Shown piece after piece: positions 45,017-53,279 of a DNA stretch of 64,000 nt (position 1 is its first letter; each line of letters opens with the position of its first letter). Where the stretch lies: the NCBI RefSeq assembly GCF_001528665.1, contig NZ_BBYJ01000010.1:186001-250000 (forward strand). Reading direction: 5' to 3'. The notes under the pieces are model-generated. The model was not told the origin of the DNA. It was given only the letters and a program-made list of their open reading frames with translations, and ran no database searches. The position numbers and the translations under genes were made by a program. This DNA comes from Microtetraspora malaysiensis. Lineage in GTDB: Bacteria; Actinomycetota; Actinomycetes; Streptosporangiales; Streptosporangiaceae.

Positions 45017-45109
45017 TCGATCCCCCGAAATCCTACGAAAGTGGCAATAGCGAGTATATAGATGCCTCAAAACAGGACAAAATACCCCACAGGAAGGCAA
45101 TGATTGGCA

Positions 45110-45123
45110 AGCAAACGCTTGTT
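45110..45123. promoter_or_regulatory. KstR2-like operator 1
   Basis: AGCAAACGCTTGTT differs at one position from the KstR2 motif AnCAAGnnCTTGnT; it is also part of the palindrome CAAGC-AAAC-GCTTG. TTATCC (45122-45127), a plausible -10, overlaps it, and initiation 7-8 bp later falls on the GTG at 45135 (leaderless). Confidence 0.6.
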
Positions 45124-45134
45124 ATCCTGCCCGC

Positions 45135-46115
45135 GTGACCTCTTCTGATGAACTGCGCGAGCTGCGAGCCGCCGTACGATCCTTCCTCGACGCCCACCCC
45201 GGCGCGGCGGACCAGAACACGTGGCGCCGCTTCGCCGGAGAGCTCGGGGTCGCCGGGCTGGCCGTCCCCGAGGAGTACGGCGGCGCCGGCTGCGGACTCG
45301 CCGAGGCGGCCGTCGTCTGCGAGGAGATCGGCCGGGCGCTGTCGCCGCTCCCCTATCTCTCCACCGCCGTCCTGGCCGTCACCGCGATCACCGAGTCGGG
45401 AGACGACGACGCCAAGGAGCGCCTACTGCCCGGCATCGCCGACGGGACCGTGACCGCCACCGTCGTCTTCCCCGGCGAGGCGGAACTGTCCGTGGAGGGC
45501 GGACTCCTGAGCGGCGTCGCGCCGTACGCGCTGGACGGCGCGGTGGTGCTCGCCTACGTCGGCGACGCCCTGATCGAGGCGGCGCCCTCCGCGCGCCGGC
45601 CGCTCGTCACCATGGACCAGACCCGGCCACTGGCCGAGCTGACCTTCGACGGCGTCCCGGCCCGGCGGATCGGGGACGCGGCCGCCCACGACCGGGTGCG
45701 CGACATGGGCGTCGCGGCGCTCGCGGCCGAGCAGGTCGGCGGCGCGGCCCGCTGCCTGGAGTCGGCCGTGGGGTACGCCAAGCAGCGGCACCAGTTCGGC
45801 CGCCCGATCGGCTCGTTCCAGGCGATCAAGCACAAGCTGGCCGACGTGCTGCTCCAGGTGGAGTCGGCCCGCTCGGCGGCCTACCAGGCCTGCGCGGCTC
45901 CCGCCAGCGAACTGGCCGTCTACGCCGCGATCGCGGGGTCGTACTGCACCGAGGCCTACCTCTCGGCGGCCGGCGAGAGCATCCAGATCCACGGCGGCAT
46001 CGGCGTCACCTGGGAGCACGACGCGCACCGCTACTTCAAGCGCGCGACCTCCGACGCCCAGCTCTTCGGGCCGCCGCAGGCGCACCGGGCGCGGCTGGCC
46101 CGGTCCATCCTCTGA
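45135..46115 (+). CDS. acyl-CoA dehydrogenase, IpdE2/FadE33-like
   Basis: 326 residues, shorter than the usual ~380 of the family. Motifs include LAVPEEYGGAGCGLAEAAVVCEEIGRAL, AKQRHQFGRPIGSFQAIKHKLADV and QIHGGIGVTWEHDAHRYFKRA. The sequence follows M. tuberculosis FadE33 (IpdE2) closely from memory. IpdE2 forms a hetero-oligomer with IpdE1 to dehydrogenate 5-OH-HIP-CoA during steroid C/D-ring breakdown. The partner-like gene is at 53276. The operator before it and the KstR2-like regulator at 59491 support the assignment. Biochemical role is inferred. Confidence 0.85.
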   Translation: MTSSDELRELRAAVRSFLDAHPGAADQNTWRRFAGELGVAGLAVPEEYGGAGCGLAEAAVVCEEIGRALSPLPYLSTAVLAVTAITESGDDDAKERLLPGIADGTVTATVVFPGEAELSVEGGLLSGVAPYALDGAVVLAYVGDALIEAAPSARRPLVTMDQTRPLAELTFDGVPARRIGDAAAHDRVRDMGVAALAAEQVGGAARCLESAVGYAKQRHQFGRPIGSFQAIKHKLADVLLQVESARSAAYQACAAPASELAVYAAIAGSYCTEAYLSAAGESIQIHGGIGVTWEHDAHRYFKRATSDAQLFGPPQAHRARLARSIL

Positions 46116-46170
46116 TCACGCTTTGACGGCGCTCGATCGCGTTCTGATCGGTGGGAGCCGGACGGGGCGG

Positions 46171-46644
46171 TCAGCCGCCGAGCAGTTCCTCCCAGTGCCT
46201 GCGGGACTCGCCGCGCCCCGCGGGCTCCCCGTCGGCGGCGCTGATCGACGCGGCCATCCGCCACAGGCCCGGGGTGGTGCGCAGGCGTTCCAGCCCGAGT
46301 GGATCGACCGCGCGCAGCAGGAGGCCGACGCCCATGACGTCGATGTTCGCCTCCGTGCGCGTGGCCGGGCCGGACGACGCGGCCAGGGCCGCGTCCGGTC
46401 CCGCCGCGCGGAGCCGCCCGACGACCAGGTCGGCCACCTCCGAGGCGTACGGGCCATCGCCCCACTCGATGTGCCAGCTCTCGTCCGCCGCCTGCCACCA
46501 GGTCAGGTCGCGGCAGGCGTCACGCATCTCCGCGTCTCCGGACAAAGCGGCGAGCACCCGGCCGAGCGCCTCGTAGCGCCGTGCTTCCGGCAGCGGCCCG
46601 TCCTCCGGACGCGCGCCGGGCTGCCTCCTACGGAATCCCCTCAT
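46171..46644 (-). CDS. hypothetical protein
   Basis: 157 residues from the ATG at 46644 (weak ribosome site; the frame opens to 46713). Soluble, no signal peptide. Features: a basic N-terminus (MRGFRRRQPGARP), ARRYEALGRVLAALSGD, LTWWQAADESWHIEWGDGPYASEVADLVVGRL, and MGVGLLLRAVDPLGLERLRTTPG. I do not recognise a family. It converges with the acyl-CoA dehydrogenase gene. Confidence 0.7.
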   Translation of the reverse strand: MRGFRRRQPGARPEDGPLPEARRYEALGRVLAALSGDAEMRDACRDLTWWQAADESWHIEWGDGPYASEVADLVVGRLRAAGPDAALAASSGPATRTEANIDVMGVGLLLRAVDPLGLERLRTTPGLWRMAASISAADGEPAGRGESRRHWEELLGG

Positions 46645-46892
46645 GTCTGGGAGCGTGCCATCCGACCGCTGGTGCGTCCCGGGGTTTCTCCGCCTTTTGC
46701 CCACGAGGATCAACTTTGATCGTCACAGCAACCCCACGCAACCCTCATTCGCGACATTTCCCCGTACTGCACAGCGGTGCCGTGCGGCGGGGCGAGTCGG
46801 GGAAAGACATCCTCCGCCGGTGGCGCGGCCCACCTGGCCCGTCGGGGCCCTCGTGGTAAAGAATCACGTAAAGGACACCTGCCCTGGAGGCC

Positions 46893-48227
46893 ATGGTGAC
46901 GTTGCGCGTGGCAATCGTGGGATCGGGACCGGCCGGGATCTACACCGCCGAGGCCCTGTCCAAGCAGTCCGGCGAGCCTATCGAGATCGACGTGCTCGAG
47001 CGGCTGCCCACCCCCTATGGACTCGTCCGGTACGGCGTGGCCCCCGACCACACGTCCATCAAGTCGATCGCGGGCTACCTGCGACGGGTCCTCGAATCGC
47101 CCGGCATCCGCTTCCTCGGCGGCCTCGAGCTGGGCGCTGACGTCTCCGCCGACGACCTGCTGGCCTGCTACGACGCGGTCGTCTACTGCACGGGGGCGAT
47201 GGTGGACCGGCACCTCGGCATCCCGGGCGAGGATCTGCCCGGCAGCGTGGCGGCCACCGACTTCGTCAACTGGTACTGCGGCCACCCGGACGTCCCCGCC
47301 GACGCGTTCACGCTCGACGCCGAGGAGGTCGCGGTGATCGGCGTCGGCAACGTCGCCGTGGACGTCGTCCGCATCCTCGCCAAGACCGCCGACGAGTTGC
47401 GCGGCACCGACGTGCCCGAGGAGGTGCTCGACCGGCTCGCCGCCTCCCGCGTCCGCAGGATCCACATGATCGGCCGCCGGGGGCCCGAGCACGCCAAGTT
47501 CACCCTGAAGGAGCTGCGCGAGCTGGGCGAGGTGACCAACGCCGACGTCCGCACTCTCCCGAGCGAGGTCGAGGTCGCCGACGTCGAGGGGCTCTCCCGG
47601 CAGATCAGGGGGAACGTCGAGGTGCTGCGGTCCTGGTCGACGCGGGTCCCGGCGGGCCGGCCGCGCGCGCTGGACGTGCGCTTCTGGCTGCGCCCGGTCG
47701 AGATCCTCGGCGCCGCCCGGGTCGAGGGCCTCCGGCTGGAGCGCACACGGCTGGTGGAGGGCCGGGTCACCGGCACCGGCGAGTACGAGACCATCCCGGC
47801 GGACATGGTGCTGCGGTCGGTGGGCTACCGGAGCGTGGCGCTGCCCGGCGTGCCGTTCGACACCGGGACCATGACCGTGCCCAACGTCGCGGGCAAGGTG
47901 ACGGGGACCGACCGCCAGTACGTCGCCGGATGGCTCAAGCGGGGCCCGACCGGCGTGATCGGCACCAACAAGTCCGACGCCGCCGAGACCGCGCGCACCC
48001 TGCTCGCGGAAGCCGTCCCCGGCACCGCGGACGCCAAGCTGGACGACCTGCTGAGCGCGCGCGGGATCACGCCGGTGACGTACGACGACTGGCTCGCGAT
48101 CGAGACGGCCGAGGCCGAGCTGGCCCGCACGCTGGGCCGCGGCGAGCGGGTCAAACTGGTCGGCCGCCCCGCCATGCTGGCCGCCTGCGGCCGCGTTCCC
48201 CGGGACACTGCGGGCGCCTCCTCCTGA
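46893..48227 (+). CDS. fprA: FprA-type ferredoxin/NADP reductase
   Basis: 444 residues, start after GGAGG. FAD loop VGSGPAGIYTAEAL, RLPTPYGLVRYGVAPDH, NADP loop GVGNVAVDVVRILAK and RRGPEHAKFTLKELRELGE, and the C-terminal WLKRGPTGVIGTNK: this is the adrenodoxin-reductase-type flavoprotein, like M. tuberculosis FprA. It passes electrons from NADPH to ferredoxins serving P450s and oxygenases, so it fits the surrounding oxidative catabolic genes. Not obviously in an operon with either neighbour; the gene at 48261 follows by 33 bp. Confidence 0.92.
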   Translation: MVTLRVAIVGSGPAGIYTAEALSKQSGEPIEIDVLERLPTPYGLVRYGVAPDHTSIKSIAGYLRRVLESPGIRFLGGLELGADVSADDLLACYDAVVYCTGAMVDRHLGIPGEDLPGSVAATDFVNWYCGHPDVPADAFTLDAEEVAVIGVGNVAVDVVRILAKTADELRGTDVPEEVLDRLAASRVRRIHMIGRRGPEHAKFTLKELRELGEVTNADVRTLPSEVEVADVEGLSRQIRGNVEVLRSWSTRVPAGRPRALDVRFWLRPVEILGAARVEGLRLERTRLVEGRVTGTGEYETIPADMVLRSVGYRSVALPGVPFDTGTMTVPNVAGKVTGTDRQYVAGWLKRGPTGVIGTNKSDAAETARTLLAEAVPGTADAKLDDLLSARGITPVTYDDWLAIETAEAELARTLGRGERVKLVGRPAMLAACGRVPRDTAGASS

Positions 48228-48260
48228 CCTCGCCCCCGCACGCTTTGCGAGGATCGAAAG

Positions 48261-49487
48261 ATGAAGACGACCCTGCCCGAACCGGCCGGCCTCATCGGGG
48301 GCTTCGAGGAGACCTACCGCGAGCAGTCGGCCCGGTTCTCGGGGGCGGGACCGGCCTGGCAGCCGGTGCACACGGTGTATATCCCCGCCGACCGGGTCTC
48401 CGCGACCACGGTCGACGAATGGGGACGCGCGGCCACCGAACTGCTCCACGAGCATCTCTTCTCCCCCGGGGAGCTGCCGCCGCTGTGCGGGCTCGACCCG
48501 GACCTGGCCGCGCCGGTCCACGACCGGGTCCGCAGGAAGCTGCGGATCGAGCCGGTCGAGGACCTGCGGATCGACTTCGAGGACGGGTACGGCCGACGGC
48601 CCGACGCCGAGGAGGACCGGCACGTCGAGAGCGCCGCCGAGGCCGTGGCGGCCATGGCGCGGGCGGGCACGCTGCCGCGCCGGTGGGGCCCGCGGGTGAA
48701 GTCGTTCGCCGACGGCGACCCCGTACGCAGTGTCAGGACGCTCGACGGCTTCGTCACGGAGGTGCTCAGGCGGGTGGGCGAGCTGCCGCCGGGGTTCACG
48801 GTCACGTTCCCGAAAGTGCTGATGGAGGGCTATCTCCGGCAGTTCGCACGCTGCCTGGAGGCGCTGGAGGGCGCGGCGGGCCTGCCGGAGTGCGTCCTGC
48901 GGTTCGAGATCCAGGTCGAGGCCCCGCAGACCGTGGCCTTCCTGCTGCGCTCCCCCGACCTGGTGCCGTCCCTCGGCGGACGGCTGGCCGCCGCGCATTT
49001 CGGGGTGTTCGACTACACCGCGGCCTGCGGGCTGCCGCCGCACGAGCAGCGGCTCGACCATCCCGTGTGCGACCACGCCAGGGAGATCATGCGGATCGCG
49101 TTCGCGGGGACCGGGGTGGAACTGGCCGACGGCTCGCTGGCCGCCTTCCCCGCGTCGAACTCGGCGAAGGACGTCCACGCCCTGTGGGCCCGGCACGCCC
49201 AGTTGGTGGCGCACTCGCTGTCGAACGGTTTCTACCAGGGCTGGGACATGCACCCGTCGCATCTCGTCAGCCGCTACGCGACCGTGTACGCGTTCCATCT
49301 CGCGCACTACGAGGAGTACAGCGCGCGGGTGGAGGCCTGGGAGCAGCGGCGTGAGGCGGGCGGCGGCGTCATGGACGAGCCCTCCACGATCAAGACCATG
49401 GCGGCGGCCCTGGCGCGCGCCGACCACGCTCTGCTGGATCGTCCCACCTCGGGCGAGACAGGCTTGGGGCTCCCCTTGAGGCGATGA
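48261..49487 (+). CDS. aldolase/citrate lyase-like protein (DUF6986 family)
   Basis: 408 residues. HpcH/HpaI-type TIM-barrel features: RIDFEDGYGRRPDAEEDRH (acidic metal-site motif), VTFPKVLMEGYLRQF, LRFEIQVEAPQTVAFL, FGVFDYTAACGLPPHEQRLDHPVCDHARE and LSNGFYQGWDMHPSHLVSRY. This pattern marks a family of uncharacterised malate-synthase-like/aldolase proteins in actinobacteria. The reaction is probably C-C cleavage or condensation with a 2-oxoacid or acyl-CoA, but nothing fixes the substrate. Confidence 0.8.
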   Translation: MKTTLPEPAGLIGGFEETYREQSARFSGAGPAWQPVHTVYIPADRVSATTVDEWGRAATELLHEHLFSPGELPPLCGLDPDLAAPVHDRVRRKLRIEPVEDLRIDFEDGYGRRPDAEEDRHVESAAEAVAAMARAGTLPRRWGPRVKSFADGDPVRSVRTLDGFVTEVLRRVGELPPGFTVTFPKVLMEGYLRQFARCLEALEGAAGLPECVLRFEIQVEAPQTVAFLLRSPDLVPSLGGRLAAAHFGVFDYTAACGLPPHEQRLDHPVCDHAREIMRIAFAGTGVELADGSLAAFPASNSAKDVHALWARHAQLVAHSLSNGFYQGWDMHPSHLVSRYATVYAFHLAHYEEYSARVEAWEQRREAGGGVMDEPSTIKTMAAALARADHALLDRPTSGETGLGLPLRR

Positions 49488-49521
49488 CCTTCGGGCCGTC
49501 GCTCGGGGATCGCCCCTTCGA

Positions 49522-50202
49522 TCAAGCGCTGTCCAGGATGTGGCGCCAGGCACGTACGCGGGAGGGATCCACAGGGTGCGCCCACGACTCGCGCGCCGGA
49601 CTGCCGACGTGGAAGGCGCGTACGCCCCACCGGCGCAGCGCGGGGACGTGCTCCTCCTTGAGTCCGCCTCCGGCCAAGATGATCTCGCCGTCCCCGGCGT
49701 CGGTGCGCTCGCGCAGCACCGGGAGCCCCTCACCGACCCCCTTCGGGGAGCCGGACGAGAGGACGGTGGCCAGGTTCGGCAGCAGCCGTACGGCACGCCA
49801 GGCGGCACGGACGTCGGCGGCGTGGTCGACGGCGCGGTGGAAGGTCCACGGGAGCGGCGCCACCGCGTGGATGAGCGCCTCGGTCGCCTCCAGGTCGACC
49901 GTGCCCTCCTCGGTGAGGAATCCGAAGACGAAGCCGCCCGCGCCCGCCTTGGCCAGCTCGCGGGCCTCCTCGCGAAGACGGTCGAGCTCCTCGGCGGTGG
50001 CCGTGAAGCCCGCGTTGCCGCGGAGCATCACCATCTGGGGCAGCGAGCACACCTCGGCGATGGCCGCGACCACGTCCGCCGAGGGGGTGAGCCCGCCGGA
50101 GGCCATGTCGGACACGACCTCCAGCCGGTCGGCTCCACCCTCCTCGGCGGCGACGGCGTCACGCACGTCCAGCGCGATCACTTCCAGCAGCGGTGCGGTC
50201 AT
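49522..50202 (-). CDS. cutC: CutC family protein
   Basis: 226 residues from ATG at 50202. TIM-barrel CutC signature: LEVIALDVRDAVAAEEGGADRLEVVSDMASGGLTPS, MLRGNAGF, GFVFGFLTEEGTVD, WTFHRAVDH and GLKEEHVPALRRWGVRAFHVGS. It was once linked to copper tolerance in E. coli, but the effect was reassigned; the enzymatic role is unknown. No ribosome site; TACTGT 7 bp upstream suggests a leaderless mRNA. Confidence 0.92.
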   Translation of the reverse strand: MTAPLLEVIALDVRDAVAAEEGGADRLEVVSDMASGGLTPSADVVAAIAEVCSLPQMVMLRGNAGFTATAEELDRLREEARELAKAGAGGFVFGFLTEEGTVDLEATEALIHAVAPLPWTFHRAVDHAADVRAAWRAVRLLPNLATVLSSGSPKGVGEGLPVLRERTDAGDGEIILAGGGLKEEHVPALRRWGVRAFHVGSPARESWAHPVDPSRVRAWRHILDSA

Positions 50203-50267
50203 GTACCGAACAGTAGCCGGTCCGTTTGACACGCTGTACGGCATGCGCCCCGTTCAGCGGGAGATCG

Positions 50268-50819
50268 CTACCTTGTGCGAGCGGATGTCACGGTGGCTCC
50301 CGCCGGGCGCTCGAAGAGCGCGCCCGACGCCCGGTGGGCCAGGTCCACGGTCCGGACGTGCCGGAACCCCAGTTCGGCGTAGTAGCGCTGCAGCCGGAGG
50401 TTGTCCTTGGAACAGTCCAGCCGCAGCCAGCGCCTCCCGTCGGCCGCCGCGCGCAGCCCGGCCCAGTCGAGGAGCGCCTCGCCCAGTCCCCTTCCGGCGT
50501 ACGCGCGGCTCACCGCGAGTTTGTGGACGTAGCGCGCGGTGTCGGGACGGTCGTCGCGCCCCCAGAACTCGGGGTCGGCGTGGCCGTCGAGCGCTACGGT
50601 CGCGGCCGCGCCCCTGCCGTCGTCGAGGACGTACATCGTGCCGGTCTCGATGAGCGGTTCGATCCGGGAGGCGGGGAAGCCGTCGGCCGGCCACTGCCGT
50701 ACGCCCTGGGAGGCGAGCCATCGCGCGGCGTCGGCGAGCAGGGACAGCACGGAGGGCAGGTCGTCGGGGACGGCCCCGCGGAGGGTGAACTTGCCGGGGA
50801 GGAGAATGTGGGACGGCAT
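50268..50819 (-). CDS. GNAT-family N-acetyltransferase
   Basis: 183 residues from ATG at 50819 with AAAGGAA upstream. GNAT core: LRGAVPDDLPSVLSLLADAARWLASQGVRQW, KLAVSRAYAGRGLGEALLDWAGLRA with the R/Q-x-x-G-x-G acetyl-CoA loop, and LRLDCSKDNLRLQRYYAELGFRHV. The WLASQGVRQWP segment is typical of a Streptomyces acetyltransferase group of unknown substrate. Confidence 0.88.
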   Translation of the reverse strand: MPSHILLPGKFTLRGAVPDDLPSVLSLLADAARWLASQGVRQWPADGFPASRIEPLIETGTMYVLDDGRGAAATVALDGHADPEFWGRDDRPDTARYVHKLAVSRAYAGRGLGEALLDWAGLRAAADGRRWLRLDCSKDNLRLQRYYAELGFRHVRTVDLAHRASGALFERPAGATVTSARTR

Positions 50820-51066
50820 GGTCGATTCCTTTCTGTGGTGCGATGAACACGGAAAGTCACCGATGGAGAGTGTGCGCCTCCGCGCCGCCTCGGCGGGCGT
50901 CTAGGGGGAGCGGCCTTCCAGCGGCGTTCGCCCGCCGGATGGCGGCCTTCTCCAGCTCATGGAGGGGGCAGGCCGTGACTGATGCGACGGCGAGCGGGCC
51001 CCGCGGTCGCCCGCGGGGAGGAACATGGGGGAACGCCCCGTCAGGCGACGGGGGATCCGTGGCGCG

Positions 51067-51819
51067 TCATCGGGCTTCCAGCTCGTATCTGATGAGGTGC
51101 TTGTCGGCGGGAAGCACCGACACCGCGACGCGTACGGGAACGTCCTCGGGGTCGTATCCGACCCGGACGTAGACGACGACGGGGGTGCCCGGCTCGATCT
51201 GGAGCCGGGACGCCTCGTCGGGGGTGGGCATCCGGGCGGAGATGTCGTCGACGACGCGAACCTGGGGGTGCCCGAGCTCTTCGAGCACCCGGTTGCCGCC
51301 CCGCCTGATGTCGCCGGGCCGGGCGATCTCCGAGTCGGCGACGATGACGTACGGGAAGTAGGAGTCGTTCGTGTTGTACGGCTGGCCGTCCACGTAGCGG
51401 AGGCGGCGGCGCACGACGGCGAGGGCCCGGTCGGCGAGGGCGAGCCGGGTGGCCACGTCCTCCGGCGGCTCGACGATGGCCACCTCGATGTCCTGCCCGG
51501 CCTCACGACCCTCGGAGGTGACGGCGTGCACGAACGCGTCGCTGCGGGGCTCACCCGTCCTCAGGGGCAGCAGCTCGTGCTGTGGACGGAGGAGGAGCGG
51601 GCGGCGCTCGCGGACGAAGGTGCCACGGCGGCGCATCCGGAGGATCAGGCCTTCATTCTCGAGCTCGCCGAGCGCCAGCCGCACGGTGTTCCGGCTGACT
51701 CGGTGGGCCTCCATGAGCTCGGCCTCGGTGGGGATCTGGTCTCCTGGCCCGAGCGCCCCCGCGTAGATGGCCTTCCGTAGCTCGGCGGCCACCTGCTGGT
51801 AGAGCGACGATCGTGCCAT
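51067..51819 (-). CDS. GntR-family regulator, HutC/UTRA type
   Basis: 250 residues. GntR winged helix (LYQQVAAELRKAIYAGALGPG, IPTEAELMEAHRVSRNTVRLALGELENEGLI, wing RRRGTFVRE) and UTRA domain (VRRRLRYVDGQPYNTNDSYFPYVI, RMPTPDEASRLQIEPGTPVVVYVRV). Two TTGTnnnnACAA sites 20-62 bp upstream of its start should be its operators. The only rightward candidate beyond them is the small frame at 51998. Ligand unknown. Confidence 0.92.
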   Translation of the reverse strand: MARSSLYQQVAAELRKAIYAGALGPGDQIPTEAELMEAHRVSRNTVRLALGELENEGLILRMRRRGTFVRERRPLLLRPQHELLPLRTGEPRSDAFVHAVTSEGREAGQDIEVAIVEPPEDVATRLALADRALAVVRRRLRYVDGQPYNTNDSYFPYVIVADSEIARPGDIRRGGNRVLEELGHPQVRVVDDISARMPTPDEASRLQIEPGTPVVVYVRVGYDPEDVPVRVAVSVLPADKHLIRYELEAR

Positions 51820-51838
51820 TTTCCCTCAATCTACCCTT

Positions 51839-51881
51839 TTGTTCCAACAAATTTAGACGATCTCTGTCTTTGTGCAAACAA
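51839..51881. promoter_or_regulatory. twin GntR operators TTGTnnnnACAA
   Basis: TTGTTCCAACAA (51839-51850) and TTGTGCAAACAA (51870-51881) both fit TTGTnnnnACAA and are exactly 31 bp apart, three helical turns, in the A/T-rich region upstream of the GntR gene. Cooperative autorepression is inferred. Confidence 0.65.
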
Positions 51882-51997
51882 CCACTTGACCTGAGCGGGC
51901 AGACCGCGCATCATCCAAACGTTGGTACAAATCCATCGAATGGGAGCGGGGGGCGCCGCAAGGGGCTTCCCACACCTACCAGAGCAACGGAAGCGGG

Positions 51998-52189
51998 ATG
52001 TCGGTGCCGTCGGTATGTACCGAACTGGCCGCCTGGCACGCGTACGGGGCCTTCGCCGGGAATGTTGGTGAAGTCGTCGCGACGCGCCGGGTGGACGACG
52101 CCGGCGCCGCACTGCTGACCATGCGCCATCGAACGGGATCGGCCGGTCCCGGCGAGGACGACCGGCCACCGCGAGACTCCGCGCGATGA
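51998..52189 (+). CDS. possible small protein divergent from GntR gene
   Basis: 63 residues (MSVPSVCTELAAWHAYGAFA, then GNVGEVVATRRVDDAGAALL and a polar tail), ATG after GGAAGCGGG. Most codons in the first 45 end in G or C, and tandem hairpins begin 9 bp after the stop. It lies across the twin GntR operators. Evidence for translation is modest and the transcript could instead be a regulatory RNA. No family recognised. Confidence 0.35.
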   Translation: MSVPSVCTELAAWHAYGAFAGNVGEVVATRRVDDAGAALLTMRHRTGSAGPGEDDRPPRDSAR

Positions 52190-52197
52190 ACGACGGC

Positions 52198-52287
52198 CAC
52201 GACCTCAACCCTCGCCGAGGTCGTGACCGTCGCGCCCGGAGCGTGACGTGTCCTGGCGGGCTCCCCACGCCCGCCAGGACGCGTCAC
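52198..52287 (+). terminator. tandem hairpins in an intergenic region
   Basis: First: perfect 9-bp stem CACGACCTC (52198-52206) / GAGGTCGTG (52217-52225). Second: 19-bp stem 52243-52261 / 52269-52287 with one G-U pair and a 7-nt loop (core GTCCTGGCGGGC / GCCCGCCAGGAC). The second is among the most stable hairpins in the window. Confidence 0.7.
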
Positions 52288-52587
52288 GTCACTTCGCCCC
52301 CCGCCCACGGGCGCGCCTCCGGGCCGAAACCAGCCGCCCCTTCCTCTGCTGACCGGCGGCCGACGACACCCTCATAAGGGACACCGGGAATGACACCGGC
52401 CGGAATCGGCTTGAAATTCAGCGGAGGCCCGGCCGCGTACGAGCGCTCGCCGACGGGCGCGCCGCCCCGACTGAGCCTCGGGCCACCTCCACGTCCGAAC
52501 GGCACGGTCCCCTCAGGGCCGGGCCACGTCCGTACGTCCAGGTCAGAGCGAGTCGCCGCGATGTCGCGGGGATCGCTGTCGCGTCGA
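52288..52587. other. intergenic region without a recognisable gene
   Basis: 300 bp between the hairpins and the KstR2-like site. A 72-codon frame (52390-52608) runs across the operator and its translation is Pro/Arg/Ser-rich without a ribosome site, so I do not accept it. Nothing else is seen. Confidence 0.4.
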
Positions 52588-52601
52588 ACCAAGCGCTTGC
52601 T
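52588..52601. promoter_or_regulatory. KstR2-like operator 2
   Basis: ACCAAGCGCTTGCT is an exact match to AnCAAGnnCTTGnT. TAAGGT (52601-52606), a plausible -10, abuts it. It lies 46 bp before the flavin reductase ATG. Confidence 0.7.
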
Positions 52602-52646
52602 AAGGTGAACGCAGGGCAGGGCGGGACCGAGGGAGGAAACGCCAGG

Positions 52647-53279
52647 ATGAGCACCGACGCGGTCCGGCCGCTCACGCCGGACCCCGCACGTCCCTCCTCG
52701 CGCGGCCCCGGTCACCGCCATCCCGCCGGCGAGCACGCCCCGTCCTCGGCCGCCGGGCACCGCGCCCGGCCGGACGCCCGCCTCAGGCAGCACGCCTTCC
52801 CCTCTGACAGCAAGCACTTCCGAAACGTCCTCGGCCGGTTCGCCACCGGAGTCGTCGCCGTCACCGCGATCGACGAGGCGACCGGCGAGCCGTGCGGCCT
52901 CGCGGCCAACTCCTTCACCTCGGTCAGCCTGGACCCGCCGCTGGTGGCGTTCTGCGTGGCCCACACCAGCACGAGCTGGCCCCGGGTGAAGGCGGCCGGG
53001 CGGCTGTGCGTGAACGTGCTCGCCGAAACCCAGCGGCACGTCTGCGACCGGCTCGCGGCCAAGGGCGGGGACAAGTTCGCCGGCCTGTCCTGGTCCCTCT
53101 CACCCGCGGGCGGTCCCGTCTTCGACGGCACGCTCGCCTGGCTCGACTGCACGATCGAGACCGAGCTCCCGGCCGGGGATCACGTCATCGTGGTGGCCCG
53201 CGTCCACGGCCTCGACAAGCACGAGGACGGCGATCCGCTCGTCTTCTTCCGCGGAGATTACGGACGGTTCCACGCATGA
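52647..53279 (+). CDS. flavin reductase domain protein, HsaB-like
   Basis: 210 residues from ATG at 52647 after GGGAGGAAAC. An unusual 65-residue Pro/His/Arg-rich N-terminal extension precedes the flavin-reductase-like FMN-binding split barrel (FRNVLGRFATGVVAVTAIDE, AANSFTSVSLDPPLVAFCVAHTS, LCVNVLAETQ, DKFAGLSW, VFFRGDYGRF). HsaB, the reductase of the HsaAB steroid hydroxylase, has the same motifs. It supplies reduced flavin to an oxygenase. Coupled by ATGA to the acyl-CoA dehydrogenase gene and preceded by a KstR2-like site. Confidence 0.85.
   Translation: MSTDAVRPLTPDPARPSSRGPGHRHPAGEHAPSSAAGHRARPDARLRQHAFPSDSKHFRNVLGRFATGVVAVTAIDEATGEPCGLAANSFTSVSLDPPLVAFCVAHTSTSWPRVKAAGRLCVNVLAETQRHVCDRLAAKGGDKFAGLSWSLSPAGGPVFDGTLAWLDCTIETELPAGDHVIVVARVHGLDKHEDGDPLVFFRGDYGRFHA

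Noticed and set aside
52390-52608. 72-codon frame upstream of the flavin reductase
   Set aside because: No ribosome site, Pro/Arg/Ser-rich translation, and it runs through the KstR2-like operator and promoter.
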